From JANRKH01 sp964351245 (GTDB lineage Bacteria > Pseudomonadota > Alphaproteobacteria > Rickettsiales > Rickettsiaceae), in assembly GCA_964351245.1 (NCBI GenBank), contig CAYGNF010000005.1, forward strand, positions 1 through 44,372: a stretch of DNA of 44,372 bases, read 5' to 3'. Positions within the stretch are counted from its first letter, which is position 1; every line of letters begins with the position of its first letter. A program made the translations under genes and the position numbers. Under the pieces are notes generated by a model. The model did no database searches and was not told the DNA's origin. It saw only the letters and a program-made list of their open reading frames with translations. Positions 16,236 through 25,817 of this stretch are shown here, in pieces.

Positions 16236-17168
16236 CTATATGATAAGAATAATTTTTTCTATCATCATAGTTCCAAATATAGCAAATAAATAGAAAATAG
16301 AGTACCCAAAAATTTTAGGAGCGTATGTAATGCCTTGCTCTTTTTTGAGCTGTGCTACAAGTATAACAAAGTACAGGCTCAAAATTGTTGATATTACGCA
16401 ATATATGATGCCATTTGTACCCCGAAAATATGGTAGCATCACGGCGATACTCATTAATAATGTATAATATATAATTTGATTTTTAGTGGCATTTACTCCT
16501 GATGTAATTGGCAGCATAGGGATATTGGCTTTTTTATAATCAGATGATTTATAAAGAGCAAGAGCCCAGAAATGAGGTGGCGTCCAGAGAAAAATGATAG
16601 CAAATAATATTATAGCGTCAAAATCAATTGAGCCAGTAGCAGAAGCCCATCCTATTACAGGAGGAAAAGCTCCCGATGCACCACCAATAACGATATTTTG
16701 GGCAGTAATGCGTTTGAGCCATACTGTGTAGATTAATGCATAAAATATTATAGACGTTAATAATAATAGACTTGAGAGTATATTTACGCAAACCGCCATA
16801 CCCACTAAAGAAATAACACTTAAAAAAATCGAAAGTATAAGCGCGTCTGATTCTTCTACTACCCCTATTACTAGAGCCCGTTTTTGCGTGCGAGCCATAA
16901 TAGAATCGATATCTTTTTCGTACCACATATTAAATGCTCCAGCTGCTCCAGCCCCGAGGGAAGTAAAAAGAATAGAGGCAAAAGCTGTAAAACAATGTAT
17001 CCTTACAGGCGCAACGACTAATCCCGCAATAGCAGTAAATATCACGAGTGACATTACTCTGGGCTTAAGTAACGATAAATAATCAGCAATAGTAGATTCG
17101 GGCTTTGAATCTGATATACAATCTTTAGGAAAATCTATTATACCAGAATTATTAGTACTAATAGCCAT
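16236..17168 (-). CDS. ctaB: Protoheme IX farnesyltransferase (heme O synthase)
   Basis: Membrane prenyltransferase that adds a farnesyl group to heme B to make heme O, a step towards heme A for the aa3 oxidase. The 310 residues have about nine membrane segments. The UbiA-family substrate site is seen in LKPRVMSLVIFTAIAGL and FNMWYEKDIDSIMARTQKRA, with the second polar loop around WLKRITAQNIVIGGASGAFPP and WTPPHFWALAL. Its ATG shares one base with the coxA stop (TAATG), so it is translationally coupled as the last gene of coxB-coxA-ctaB. Heme A synthase (ctaA) and coxC are not in the window. Confidence 0.95.
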   Translation of the reverse strand: MAISTNNSGIIDFPKDCISDSKPESTIADYLSLLKPRVMSLVIFTAIAGLVVAPVRIHCFTAFASILFTSLGAGAAGAFNMWYEKDIDSIMARTQKRALVIGVVEESDALILSIFLSVISLVGMAVCVNILSSLLLLTSIIFYALIYTVWLKRITAQNIVIGGASGAFPPVIGWASATGSIDFDAIILFAIIFLWTPPHFWALALYKSSDYKKANIPMLPITSGVNATKNQIIYYTLLMSIAVMLPYFRGTNGIIYCVISTILSLYFVILVAQLKKEQGITYAPKIFGYSIFYLFAIFGTMMIEKIILII

Positions 17169-18757
17169 TAATGAGTTTCATCTTTAATTATAGGACGAGT
17201 CGAAAAACTATGAAATGGAGGAGGTGACGATATAGTCCATTCAAGAGTCCTAGCACCTTCGCCCCAAGGATTATCTGGGCATGGTATTTTTTCTTTAAAC
17301 GCTTTATATATTATGTATAAAAATAATATAATTGCAGCATTGGAGATATAGGCGCCAAAAGATGATACCATATTCCACCCCTCAAATGCATCGGGATAAT
17401 CCGGTATCCTACGTGGCATACCTGCAAGTCCTAAAAAATGCTGTGGAAAAAATGTAATATTTACACCTACAAACGTTATATAAAAGTGTATTTTTCCCAG
17501 TGTTTCATTATACATGTAGCCCCACATTTTTCCAAACCAGTAATAGAACGCTGCATAAGCGCCAAATAAAGCCCCGAGTGACATTGTATAGTGGAAGTGA
17601 GCAACAACGTAGTAAGTATCGTGCAACACTCTATCTACTGAAGCATTAGCAAGTACTATTCCCGTTACTCCTCCTACTGTAAATAGTAAAATAAACCCAA
17701 TACAAAACAGCATAGGAGTTTTAAATTCTATAGAGCCTCCCCACATTGTGGCAATCCAGCTAAAGATTTTGATGCCCGTAGGTACTCCAATAATCATAGT
17801 AGCCACACTAAAATATACAAGCGAGTTATATACAAGCCCTACGGTGAACATGTGATGCGCCCACACAATAAAACCCAAAAACCCTATACAAGACATTGCA
17901 GCAACCATCCCCAGGTAACCAAATACAGGTTTTTTTGAAAAAGTTGAAGTGACTTCGCTAATTACTCCAAATGCAGGTAGAATGACTATATACACTTCTG
18001 GATGCCCAAAAAACCAAAATAAGTGCTGGAATAGGACCGGATCTCCTCCTCCTGCTGGTATAAAAAAGGATGTGCCGAAATTTCTATCAAATAAGAGCAT
18101 GGTAATCGCCCCGGCAAGTACCGGTAAAGCCAATATAAGTAAGAATGCAGTAATTAATATGGACCAGACAAATAGAGGCATTTTGAGCATGCTCATTCCA
18201 GGCGCCCTCATATTAAGTATCGTAGCAATAATATTAATAGAGCCAATGATGGATGATAAGCCGGTAAGATGCAGGCTAAAAATTGCAAGATCTACAGACA
18301 TGCCAGGATGAGAATTTATTAAGCTCAGAGGTGGGTATAATGTCCATCCCGTACCAGCTCCTTCTCCTACTACAGATGATAGTAGTAACAAAATGAATGC
18401 TGGCACCATCAGCCAAAAACTTATATTATTCATTCTTGGGAACGCCATATCTGGAGCTCCTATCATAAGTGGCACAAACCAATTGCCGAAACCCCCAAAC
18501 ATCGCAGGCATTATCATAAAAAATACCATAATAATTGCATGCGCGGTAATCATTACATTATAGAATTGGTAATTATCACCAACTACGTCCATTGTAGTTG
18601 AACTGAGTTGCGCTCTGATTGCTACAGAAAATAACCCCCCCACTATTCCCCCTATAATAGAAAGAATAATGTACATAGTACCTATATCTTTATGATTTGT
18701 CGAAAACAGCCATCTACTCAACCCTCTTGGATGATGATCGTAATCGTTACTAGACAT
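17168..18757 (-). CDS. coxA: Cytochrome c oxidase subunit I (aa3-type)
   Basis: Catalytic subunit that reduces O2 to water at the heme a3-CuB site and pumps protons. The 529-residue length is typical. Conserved ligands are present: the heme a His in NVMITAHAIIMVFFM, the CuB His and crosslinked Tyr in FGHPEVYIV (with the E of the D-channel end), the CuB pair in WAHHMFTVG, the K-channel Lys in PTGIKIFSW, and the heme His residues in YYVVAHFHYTMSLG. MIGAPDMAFPRMNNISFW is also typical. All key residues are intact, implying aerobic respiration. It lies 37 bases after coxB. Confidence 0.97.
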   Translation of the reverse strand: MSSNDYDHHPRGLSRWLFSTNHKDIGTMYIILSIIGGIVGGLFSVAIRAQLSSTTMDVVGDNYQFYNVMITAHAIIMVFFMIMPAMFGGFGNWFVPLMIGAPDMAFPRMNNISFWLMVPAFILLLLSSVVGEGAGTGWTLYPPLSLINSHPGMSVDLAIFSLHLTGLSSIIGSINIIATILNMRAPGMSMLKMPLFVWSILITAFLLILALPVLAGAITMLLFDRNFGTSFFIPAGGGDPVLFQHLFWFFGHPEVYIVILPAFGVISEVTSTFSKKPVFGYLGMVAAMSCIGFLGFIVWAHHMFTVGLVYNSLVYFSVATMIIGVPTGIKIFSWIATMWGGSIEFKTPMLFCIGFILLFTVGGVTGIVLANASVDRVLHDTYYVVAHFHYTMSLGALFGAYAAFYYWFGKMWGYMYNETLGKIHFYITFVGVNITFFPQHFLGLAGMPRRIPDYPDAFEGWNMVSSFGAYISNAAIILFLYIIYKAFKEKIPCPDNPWGEGARTLEWTISSPPPFHSFSTRPIIKDETH

Positions 18758-18794
18758 ATCGCCTCATTATCATATTTATCAATTAATTATTTAA

Positions 18795-19595
18795 TTAGTA
18801 ATTTCTTAATGCAAAAATTGTTTTATTGCCTGCAAATTTCATCTTAGCAACCTCTAGCCATTTTTCAAATTCTTCTTTTGTAACAACTTCGATTACAATA
18901 GGCATAAAACCATGATTCACTCCGCATATCTCTGAACATTGCCCGTAATATACACCTTTTCTCAGAGCGTTGACATATGTTTCATTAATTCTACCAGGTA
19001 CAGCATCTATTTTAAACCCAAAGCTTGGCACCGTAAAACTATGAATTACATCTGCAGCAGTGATTAAAAATCTTACTATCGTTTTTTCTGGAATCACAAT
19101 CTTATTATCTACATCCAGTAATCTTTTTTGACCCGGTTGTAGTTTTGCTGAGTTAATCATATAGCTATCAAATGTGATTTGATCATGATCAGGATAGATA
19201 TACGACCAGTACCACTGATGTCCAATTACTTTAATAGTAAATTCTGCTTGTTGAGCTTGCGTGTCTTTCTTCAGTAACTTAAAAGAAGGAACGGCGATAA
19301 CGCATAATATGATCACTGGAATAATTGTCCATATGACTTCGATAAGAACATTGTGAGAAAATTGCGCAGGTACTGGGTTTCTTTTGTGATGAAACCTATA
19401 GCAAGTATAAGCAAGGAGAGATACAACGAATAATACTATTAAAGTAATAATAATTTGCATGAACCAATATACTTGTTCTATCTCTTCCATAATTTCAGTA
19501 GCTGGTTCTTGAAAATAGACTTGCCAGGGCTGAGGAGCGTCAGCAAGACTATATCCAGACACAATGATAATTAGGGTGGTAAATAAAAACTTCAC
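18795..19595 (-). CDS. coxB: Cytochrome c oxidase subunit II
   Basis: Receives electrons from cytochrome c through its binuclear CuA centre. The 266 residues start with a signal peptide (LFTTLIIIVSGYSLA, then DAPQPWQ). Two membrane segments follow at about 46-66 and 88-108, then a periplasmic cupredoxin domain. CuA ligands are visible: His in DVIHSFTVPSFG, and Cys, Glu, Cys, His and Met in YGQCSEICGVNHGFMPI. The aromatic electron-entry patch WYWSYIYPD is also present. It is the first gene of the coxB-coxA-ctaB operon. Confidence 0.97.
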   Translation of the reverse strand: MKFLFTTLIIIVSGYSLADAPQPWQVYFQEPATEIMEEIEQVYWFMQIIITLIVLFVVSLLAYTCYRFHHKRNPVPAQFSHNVLIEVIWTIIPVIILCVIAVPSFKLLKKDTQAQQAEFTIKVIGHQWYWSYIYPDHDQITFDSYMINSAKLQPGQKRLLDVDNKIVIPEKTIVRFLITAADVIHSFTVPSFGFKIDAVPGRINETYVNALRKGVYYGQCSEICGVNHGFMPIVIEVVTKEEFEKWLEVAKMKFAGNKTIFALRNY

Positions 19596-19981
19596 AAATT
19601 AAATTTTGTTATTGATAATACCATTATATCAGTATAATTTTATGTTGTAAAAACCAAAGATGTTTTTAATATAATTATATATATTCGATAAGTTCTAGAG
19701 TGGCATCTATGCCCTTGATAATCATAAAATGCTACTGATGATGCGCCATATTGCTTATTCAGTATGTCGTTGATAGATAATTAAAATATATATATATATA
19801 CTTTTTATTTATTGAATGCTATTGCAAGAATTGTTAAAGTAATATAGATTACGTCTCTAGCCTTAAAAAAGGGCATTCTTTGTATAATAATGCTTTTTGC
19901 CTTATTAATAATACGAGAGTGACTCTGACTTAAGCAAATAAATTTATACTATAATTGATAACTTAAAAATATGTACTAATA
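19596..19981. other. Divergent intergenic region between coxB and chpT
   Basis: No gene is supported in these 386 bases. They must contain promoters for coxB (leftward) and chpT (rightward). TATAAT at 19950-19955, with a weak TGACTT 18 bases upstream (19926-19931), is the best chpT promoter candidate. An alternating AT tract lies near 19788-19800. Confidence 0.4.
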
Positions 19982-20674
19982 ATGAGCTTACATAATAACA
20001 GCGCTAAATCAATAAATATTAATAACGAAGTTTCTTTGTCTCAATATATCACTACTCAGATTTGCCATGATCTTGCGGGTACAATAGGAGCACTTGGCAA
20101 TGCACTCGAATTTACTGAATCAGCAAATGTCGAAATACGAGCTAAAGCATTAAATTTACTCAAATTAAGCGCAAGTGAATCTGCGAATAGATTAATTTTT
20201 TTCAGAAAGGCTTATGGATTAGGTCAGAATATTGGCGAGACACATTTAGAAGAGATTAAAACTATTGCTTCTAACTACTTAACACAGACAAAGATATCAT
20301 TGCACTTTGATGAGCAATCTATTGCAAATACAGTAATATCACCGTCAATAGCCAGCTTAATATTATGCATGATACATCACTCATGTTTAAATTTAATCCA
20401 CGGAGGAAGTATAAGAATTTTAGTCGAGAAGCCTGAGAATAAAACTGTGGTTTATGTAATAGCAGAAGGTAGGGGGTTGATAATTGATAATCAAAAAATA
20501 GATATAATTAATGACAATACCGCAGATTTTACAATGAAGGAAAAAAATTCTATCTCTATTTTTGCGAATAAGTTTGCCAAAAGCCTCAATGTTAAATTAA
20601 CTAGTAATGTATCGCAAACAGATAAGATCGAATACATAATTAGTATTGATAATAATCTGCATACAAATCCTTAG
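19982..20674 (+). CDS. chpT: ChpT-like histidine phosphotransferase
   Basis: In alphaproteobacteria ChpT relays phosphate from the hybrid kinase CckA to CtrA and CpdR, controlling the cell cycle and often motility. The 230-residue protein has the characteristic ICHDLAGTIGALGNALEF with the likely phosphorylated His29. The dimerisation-helix segment EIRAKALNLLKLSASESANRLIFFRKAYG follows. The C-terminal half (about 90-225) is a degenerate HATPase-like fold without the kinase ATP-binding G-boxes, as expected of ChpT. No signal peptide or membrane segment is seen. fumC begins 16 bases downstream. Neither cckA nor ctrA is recognisable here, although a hybrid kinase lies at 23406. Confidence 0.85.
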   Translation: MSLHNNSAKSININNEVSLSQYITTQICHDLAGTIGALGNALEFTESANVEIRAKALNLLKLSASESANRLIFFRKAYGLGQNIGETHLEEIKTIASNYLTQTKISLHFDEQSIANTVISPSIASLILCMIHHSCLNLIHGGSIRILVEKPENKTVVYVIAEGRGLIIDNQKIDIINDNTADFTMKEKNSISIFANKFAKSLNVKLTSNVSQTDKIEYIISIDNNLHTNP

Positions 20675-20690
20675 AAGGCATAACAAATTT

Positions 20691-22082
20691 ATGAAAAAAA
20701 GAATCGAGCGAGATTCATTCGGAGATATTGAGGTAGAAGATCGTTATTATTACGGGGCTCAAACTCAGAGATCTATAGGAAATTTTAAGATCGGCTCTGA
20801 AAAAATGCCAAAAGATCTTATAAAGGCGATGGCCATATTAAAAAAATGCGCAGCAAAGACTAATAATAAACTTGGTATTTTGAATGATAATTTATCAACT
20901 CATATAATACAAGCTGCTGATAGTATTATAGATGGAGAGTATGACGAGCATTTTCCTTTGGTAGTTTGGCAAACTGGCTCTGGTACTCAAACTAACATGA
21001 ATGTAAATGAAGTAATATCCAATATTGCCTGCGAATCTATGGGGGGCATCAAAGGCACAAAGACGCCGGTGCATCCTAATGATCATGTAAATATGAGTCA
21101 GTCTTCTAATGATTCCTTTCCTACTGCAATGCATATTGCTACCTATAAAGCTACAATGGAAAAATTATTACCAGCTCTTGAGAATCTGATGACTCAATTG
21201 GTAAATAAAAGCACAGAGTGGATGCAGATCGTCAAAATTGGAAGGACTCACTTACAAGACGCAACTCCTGTAACATTAGGGCAAGAATTTTCAGGTTATG
21301 CAGCTCAAATAGCAAATGGTATTAATCGAGTAAACCAAGCATTAAAGAGCGTAATGTTTTTAGCGCAAGGCGGTACTGCTGTTGGTACTGGAATTAATAG
21401 CAAAAAGGCTTTTGCCGAGATTTTTGCTGAGGAAGTTTCTAAAGAGACAGGGGGAGCATTTCATACTGCTCCTAATAAATTTGAAGCGTTGGCAGCTAAT
21501 GATGCAATGGTTGAATTTTCTGGGGCGTTAAATGTTCTTGCTGTAAGTTTGATGAAAATAGCTAATGATGTAAGGTTACTAGGCTCAGGTCCAAGATGCG
21601 GAATTGGAGAGTTAATATTACCAGAGAATGAGCCTGGCTCATCTATTATGCCAGGCAAAGTTAATCCAACACAATGTGAAGCAGTTACTATGGTATGCAC
21701 TAGGGTAATGGGGAATCACATGACAATTACAATAGCGGGATCAAACGGCCACTTTGAATTAAATGTATTCAAACCAGTAATTATATATAGCCTATTGCAA
21801 TCAATTGATTTACTTGCAGATTCATGCAATAGCTTTGCCAAAAATTGTATTGAGGGAACAAGGCCAAATCTAGAAAAAATAGAGCATAATACAAATGAGT
21901 CCTTAATGCTTGTGACCTGTTTGAACCCTCATATAGGTTATGACAAAGCGGCGCAAATTGCAAAAAAAGCTCACAAAGAAAATAAAACTTTAAGACAAGC
22001 TGGCATTGAACTTGATATACTAAGCGGAGAGGAGTTTGATCAAATAGTTAAGCCAGAAAATATGATAAAACCAGAGGAGTAA
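20691..22082 (+). CDS. fumC: Fumarate hydratase, class II
   Basis: Oxygen-stable TCA-cycle enzyme that interconverts fumarate and malate. From the ATG at 20691 the protein has 463 residues and starts with MKKRIERDSFGDIEV, the normal N-terminus of the family. The frame stays open upstream to 20646, but that part is unrelated. Signatures include WQTGSGTQTNMNVNEVI, IKIGRTHLQDATPVTLGQEF and the superfamily motif GSSIMPGKVNPTQCEA. It sits between chpT and the thiolase gene, whose ATG directly follows the fumC stop, so the three may form one transcript. Confidence 0.96.
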   Translation: MKKRIERDSFGDIEVEDRYYYGAQTQRSIGNFKIGSEKMPKDLIKAMAILKKCAAKTNNKLGILNDNLSTHIIQAADSIIDGEYDEHFPLVVWQTGSGTQTNMNVNEVISNIACESMGGIKGTKTPVHPNDHVNMSQSSNDSFPTAMHIATYKATMEKLLPALENLMTQLVNKSTEWMQIVKIGRTHLQDATPVTLGQEFSGYAAQIANGINRVNQALKSVMFLAQGGTAVGTGINSKKAFAEIFAEEVSKETGGAFHTAPNKFEALAANDAMVEFSGALNVLAVSLMKIANDVRLLGSGPRCGIGELILPENEPGSSIMPGKVNPTQCEAVTMVCTRVMGNHMTITIAGSNGHFELNVFKPVIIYSLLQSIDLLADSCNSFAKNCIEGTRPNLEKIEHNTNESLMLVTCLNPHIGYDKAAQIAKKAHKENKTLRQAGIELDILSGEEFDQIVKPENMIKPEE

Positions 22083-23258
22083 ATGAAAGAAGTTTATGTA
22101 GTAGATGCTAAAAGAACGGCGGTAGGTAGTTTTTTAGGTTCGTTATCCGGGCTCAAGGGGCATGAATTAGGAAGTATTATTATCAATAATCTCATGGCAT
22201 CTAATAAAATTCACTCAGAAGATTTGGACGAGGTTATTATTGGACAGGTATTAACTGCAGGTCAAGGGCAGAATCCTGCAAGGCAAGCAGCAGTCAATGC
22301 TGGTATAGATTTTGCAGTGCCTGCATATAATATAAACAAAGTATGCGGATCTGGACTCAAAGCAATCGCTTTAGCGTTCGATTCTATAGCTTTAGGTAGG
22401 GCAGATTTAATAATTGCTGGTGGACAGGAGTCAATGTCTAATTCTCTTCATGGAAGCCTTATTAGAAAAGGCAATAAAATGGGCGATATGAATATAAATG
22501 ATCTGATGCTTAGCGACGGACTCATCGATGCATTCAATAAATATCACATGGGTATTACAGCCGAAAATGTAGCGCGAAAATATAATATATCAAGAAATAG
22601 CCAAGATGAATTTGCCTATAATTCCCAAGTAAAAGCAAGTAGGGCATCAAAAGCCGGTTATTTTAAAGCTGAAATAGTACCAGTCCCGATCAAAGTCAAA
22701 AAAGAAACTGCGAGTTTTCATGAGGACGAATTCATTAGACATGATTCTGACATAGCAGCTCTAACAAAATTAAAGCCTGCTTTTGATGCTTCTGGGACCG
22801 TAACTGCTGCCAATTCCTCAGGGATCAATGACGGCTCTGCGATGTTTTTACTGGCATCAGAAGAGGCTGTTAAAAAATATCACCTTACCCCTGTAGCAAA
22901 AATATTAAATCACGCAAGTGCTGGAGTAGATCCATCCATTATGGGCATTGGGCCCGCGACCGCAGTCAATAAGTTACTTTCTAAAACTTATTTTAATAAA
23001 AATCAGATAGAGATATTTGAATTGAATGAAGCTTTTGCAGCTCAGGCCATTGCTGTTAACACATTGCTAGAAATAGACCCTGCACGAGTTAATATATCAG
23101 GAGGAGCAATAGCAATAGGGCATCCTATCGGTGCAAGTGGAGCAAGAATAGCTGTAACTCTAGTGCATAACATGATCAGAGCTCGCGCAAAACATGGTGT
23201 AGCAGGTCTCTGCATAGGCGGCGGGATGGGTATTGCCATGAGTTTTGAGAGGTTGTAA
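22083..23258 (+). CDS. phaA: Acetyl-CoA C-acetyltransferase (thiolase)
   Basis: Condenses two acetyl-CoA to acetoacetyl-CoA, or runs in reverse. The 391-residue length is standard for biosynthetic thiolases. The nucleophilic Cys is in NKVCGSGLKAIA (about residue 90), the His in GGAIAIGHPIGASGAR (about 350) and the second Cys in LCIGGGMG (about 380). ELNEAFAAQ is also present. The start codon directly follows the fumC stop and its GAGGAG ribosome-binding site is inside fumC. With phaB at 2528 it provides the first two steps towards polyhydroxybutyrate. The symbol phaA is chosen for that link; atoB would be equally fair. Confidence 0.93.
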   Translation: MKEVYVVDAKRTAVGSFLGSLSGLKGHELGSIIINNLMASNKIHSEDLDEVIIGQVLTAGQGQNPARQAAVNAGIDFAVPAYNINKVCGSGLKAIALAFDSIALGRADLIIAGGQESMSNSLHGSLIRKGNKMGDMNINDLMLSDGLIDAFNKYHMGITAENVARKYNISRNSQDEFAYNSQVKASRASKAGYFKAEIVPVPIKVKKETASFHEDEFIRHDSDIAALTKLKPAFDASGTVTAANSSGINDGSAMFLLASEEAVKKYHLTPVAKILNHASAGVDPSIMGIGPATAVNKLLSKTYFNKNQIEIFELNEAFAAQAIAVNTLLEIDPARVNISGGAIAIGHPIGASGARIAVTLVHNMIRARAKHGVAGLCIGGGMGIAMSFERL

Positions 23259-23405
23259 TATGCAAATGTTAAGTATATCGTTTACTAATAATATTATTAA
23301 TTTGTACCTATCTCCTTATATAGGACCTACCTTGCTGTTTTATACACTATCCACTTTGATTGTCCTACAAAATTGGGATCACCAATATTTTCAAGAATTG
23401 TCCAC

Positions 23406-24683
23406 ATGCAGACTCACAAGAACAAAAATAGTATAATGAAGAATAAATTAGAAGACTCTATAAAGCCAGGCGCGCATCTAAAGTCAGAGCAACAATTTAA
23501 GTCGGCAGACTTCCCTGAATTGCAAAAAGAATTTATCAATAATTTTGCCCACGAGATTAGATCTCCACTCCAAGGAGTGCTTGGCTTTGTGTCTGTGCTC
23601 AAAGAAAATTGGCGATCTTTTGAAAAAGAAGAAATAGAGGAGCATCTAGCAATACTTGAAAATAGCTGCGTGTCTATGTTGTCGCTTACAAACAATCTAC
23701 TAGATTACTCCAAATTTGAATCTGGTAAATTTTTACAAGAAGTTCATAGCTACAACATTGTTGATATTATCGATGAGGTACTACGAGATTTTCAAATACT
23801 GAGTTATAACAAAGAATGGAATATTACCCTCAATTACGAAGGAGATAAAAGTCAGTATGTCTCGATGTTTGATAAAACTCAAATTTCAAAAGTGATGAGA
23901 AATCTACTTTTTAATGCCGTAAAATATTCTTACGCCAAGAGTATAGAAATAAGCGTCAATTTATCTGATAAGCTATCTCAAAAAAGCCTAAACGATCATA
24001 GATACGCTATTATCAAAGTACGAGATTACGGTATAGGTATTCCAGAGGATGAGTTAGCTAAAATTTTTGATCTCTATACTCAGAGCTCTAATATTACTAA
24101 AAAAAATGACGGATCTGGCCTTGGATTGTTTATATCAAAGCAAATCATACACCAACATAAAGGTAAGATGTGGGCACAAAATAATCAGGATGGTCCAGGC
24201 GCTGCATTTTATTTTACACTCCCTTGTACTGATAGTATTTCAAGCGCTCCGAATATTGTTAAAGAAGAAAAAGAGAGGTATCAACTATCCCAAAATATTA
24301 GTTATACTAGCGATGTATGCACCTTATTTGTTGACGATGAGATATTGTGTCTTTTGTCATCCAAGATGATGTTAGAATCGGTAGGAATGAGTGTTGTTAC
24401 CGCTGCTACAGGCAAAGAAGCTCTTGATTGCATTAAGGGTCAGAAATTCAATCTGATTATCCTGGATTTGATGTTAGAAGACATGCATGGTATAGAGATA
24501 ATTAAGTATATTAGAGAATCTGTACTAAATCGGGACACTCCTATAATTGTACAAAGTGGCTTAGATTGCTCAGAAGATATGAATAAAGCAATGACAAGCG
24601 GTGCTTCCAGTTATATAATCAAACCATTTGGTAAGAATCAACTCTTACAAGAAGTGGAAAAACATGTTTATGAAGTAAGTTAA
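23406..24683 (+). CDS. Soluble hybrid histidine kinase with C-terminal receiver
   Basis: Two-component kinase of about 425 residues with no membrane segment. The order is a short N-terminus, a HisKA domain with phosphorylated His in NFAHEIRSPLQGVLG, then HATPase_c with N-box MRNLLFNAVKYSY, G1 IKVRDYGIGIPEDEL and G2 GSGLGLFISKQII. A receiver domain follows with the acidic pair FVDDE, phospho-acceptor Asp in IILDLMLED, the Ser in IVQSG and Lys in IIKPFGK. It lacks a recognisable sensor domain, so its input must come through a partner. The start is uncertain: ATG 23406, ATG 23436 and TTG 23373 are in frame and none has a good ribosome-binding site. With chpT 3 kb away it could feed a phosphorelay. 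A small acidic protein gene follows 15 bases later. Confidence 0.9.
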   Translation: MQTHKNKNSIMKNKLEDSIKPGAHLKSEQQFKSADFPELQKEFINNFAHEIRSPLQGVLGFVSVLKENWRSFEKEEIEEHLAILENSCVSMLSLTNNLLDYSKFESGKFLQEVHSYNIVDIIDEVLRDFQILSYNKEWNITLNYEGDKSQYVSMFDKTQISKVMRNLLFNAVKYSYAKSIEISVNLSDKLSQKSLNDHRYAIIKVRDYGIGIPEDELAKIFDLYTQSSNITKKNDGSGLGLFISKQIIHQHKGKMWAQNNQDGPGAAFYFTLPCTDSISSAPNIVKEEKERYQLSQNISYTSDVCTLFVDDEILCLLSSKMMLESVGMSVVTAATGKEALDCIKGQKFNLIILDLMLEDMHGIEIIKYIRESVLNRDTPIIVQSGLDCSEDMNKAMTSGASSYIIKPFGKNQLLQEVEKHVYEVS

Positions 24684-24698
24684 TTATACGGAGATAGG

Positions 24699-24890
24699 AT
24701 GAATAATGATTTTCAAATGAATGCAGAAATAGCAGACTTATTGAGGAAGTTAAAAGATACTAAATCTTTAAGTGAGCAAGAGACTATCTCTGCTGTAACA
24801 ACAATTATGAAAGATATGGGTTACGATGATGAAACCTCAATGGAAGTAGCTCATACATTTGCACAAAAATCTAGTAACAATAATTCCTAA
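24699..24890 (+). CDS. Small acidic protein of unknown function
   Basis: A 63-residue protein I do not recognise. It is preceded by a good ribosome-binding site (GGAG at 24690-24693) and starts 15 bases after the hybrid kinase stop, so it is probably cotranslated with it. The sequence is hydrophilic, acidic and apparently all-helical: NAEIADLLRKLKDTKSLS, then EQETISAVTTIMKDMGYDD, then a third helix. There is no signal or membrane segment. It could be an accessory regulator of the kinase, but that is only guilt by association. Confidence 0.6.
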   Translation: MNNDFQMNAEIADLLRKLKDTKSLSEQETISAVTTIMKDMGYDDETSMEVAHTFAQKSSNNNS

Positions 24891-25605
24891 TAATTGCATT
24901 AGTAATATGATTGGGTTACGAGTTATTTAATGCGGTTATTATTTAGTCATATTATACTTACTGACTTGAGAGTCAGATGAGACATAACGCAAGTTACTTA
25001 TTAGTAAAATTTTTTTTAGACCATTTTTTGATGATAGGGTTTGGTAAATTGGAATAAGCTCTGTTGGCGAATTCTCGAGTAATTCAAATTGCTGACCTGT
25101 ATGATCTGAATATTATACTTTTGGCATTTTATGCAACTACTATGTAGCAGCCGGAATGCTATCTTTTGATTGCTTTAGGATGAATTCTACATATCTCATT
25201 AAAGCTATAGCAAATCAATTAGATGAGCTAGTACTCTCTTGGTATTATAATGGTATTGACCCTCAATTATTCATAAGTACTTCGTATAAGCTCGTATCAA
25301 GAGCCTGTTTTATCGATCGTTTAGTTTTTTTAGGTAAATAAGTGATCTCTTTTTTTTACGCAAATTAGTGGTCTTTTTTATATTAGCAATGACAGTAGCA
25401 CGTAAAATATACAAAACATTCAATCTAGAACGCAAAATAGATGCCCAAATATACCTAAGATAAACCAACTAAATCTAGTGCCTAAAAAACCCAAACCCCT
25501 ATCACTACTGGCTTAGCGGGCCTTACTTTTTAAAAAAGCGCGGAAGTCTAGAGGATAGTTTTGGAATTTAAACAACGACGCCCAAAAAGTTCGGCGCTTA
25601 AAAAA
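24891..25605. other. Gene-poor region with a doubtful 61-codon ORF
   Basis: About 700 bases without a recognisable gene. A perfect 6-bp hairpin CTGACT/AGTCAG with a 4-base loop sits at 24961-24976, about 70 bases after the small acidic protein gene. It has no T tract. An ORF at 25156-25341 (plus, 61 codons, including NSTYLIKAIANQLDEL) has no clear ribosome-binding site and no family I know; it could be a remnant. T-rich, partly repeated sequence follows at 25335-25380. Confidence 0.4.
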
Positions 25606-25695
25606 TGGCGGATAGGGTGGGATTCGAACCCACGGTACGGTTGCCCGCACGCCGGTTTTCAAGACCGGTTCCTTAAACCGCTCGGACACCTATCC
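25606..25695 (-). tRNA. tRNA-Ser (TGA anticodon)
   Basis: On the minus strand the acceptor stem is GGATAGG/CCTATCC. The anticodon stem CCGGT/ACCGG surrounds loop CTTGAAA (anticodon TGA). There is a long variable arm typical of tRNA-Ser, T-arm GTGGGTTCGAATCCCAC, discriminator G and encoded CCA (25606-25608). Total length is 90 bases. Confidence 0.97.
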
Positions 25696-25817
25696 GAGAG
25701 AGTTTATACCAAAAAAAAAAGCACCGCGCAAGTAGTAAGTTACATTTTGCAATATTTCTGAGGGGCAAGAATGAGATTTCTTTAAAACACTACAAAGTTA
25801 CAAAGTTTGCGTTTATA

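Noticed and set aside
19982..20674. Calling the ChpT-like gene a sensor histidine kinase
   Set aside because: It has an H-box-like helix but lacks the N, G1 and G2 boxes needed for ATP binding, which fits ChpT instead.
23286..23299. 14-base perfect palindrome TAATAATATTATTA before the hybrid kinase
   Set aside because: Composed only of A and T in very AT-rich DNA; matches of this length are expected by chance in the window.
25561..25761. 66-codon plus-strand ORF around 25.6 kb
   Set aside because: It runs through the tRNA-Ser gene in antisense; such frames over tRNA genes are common false calls.
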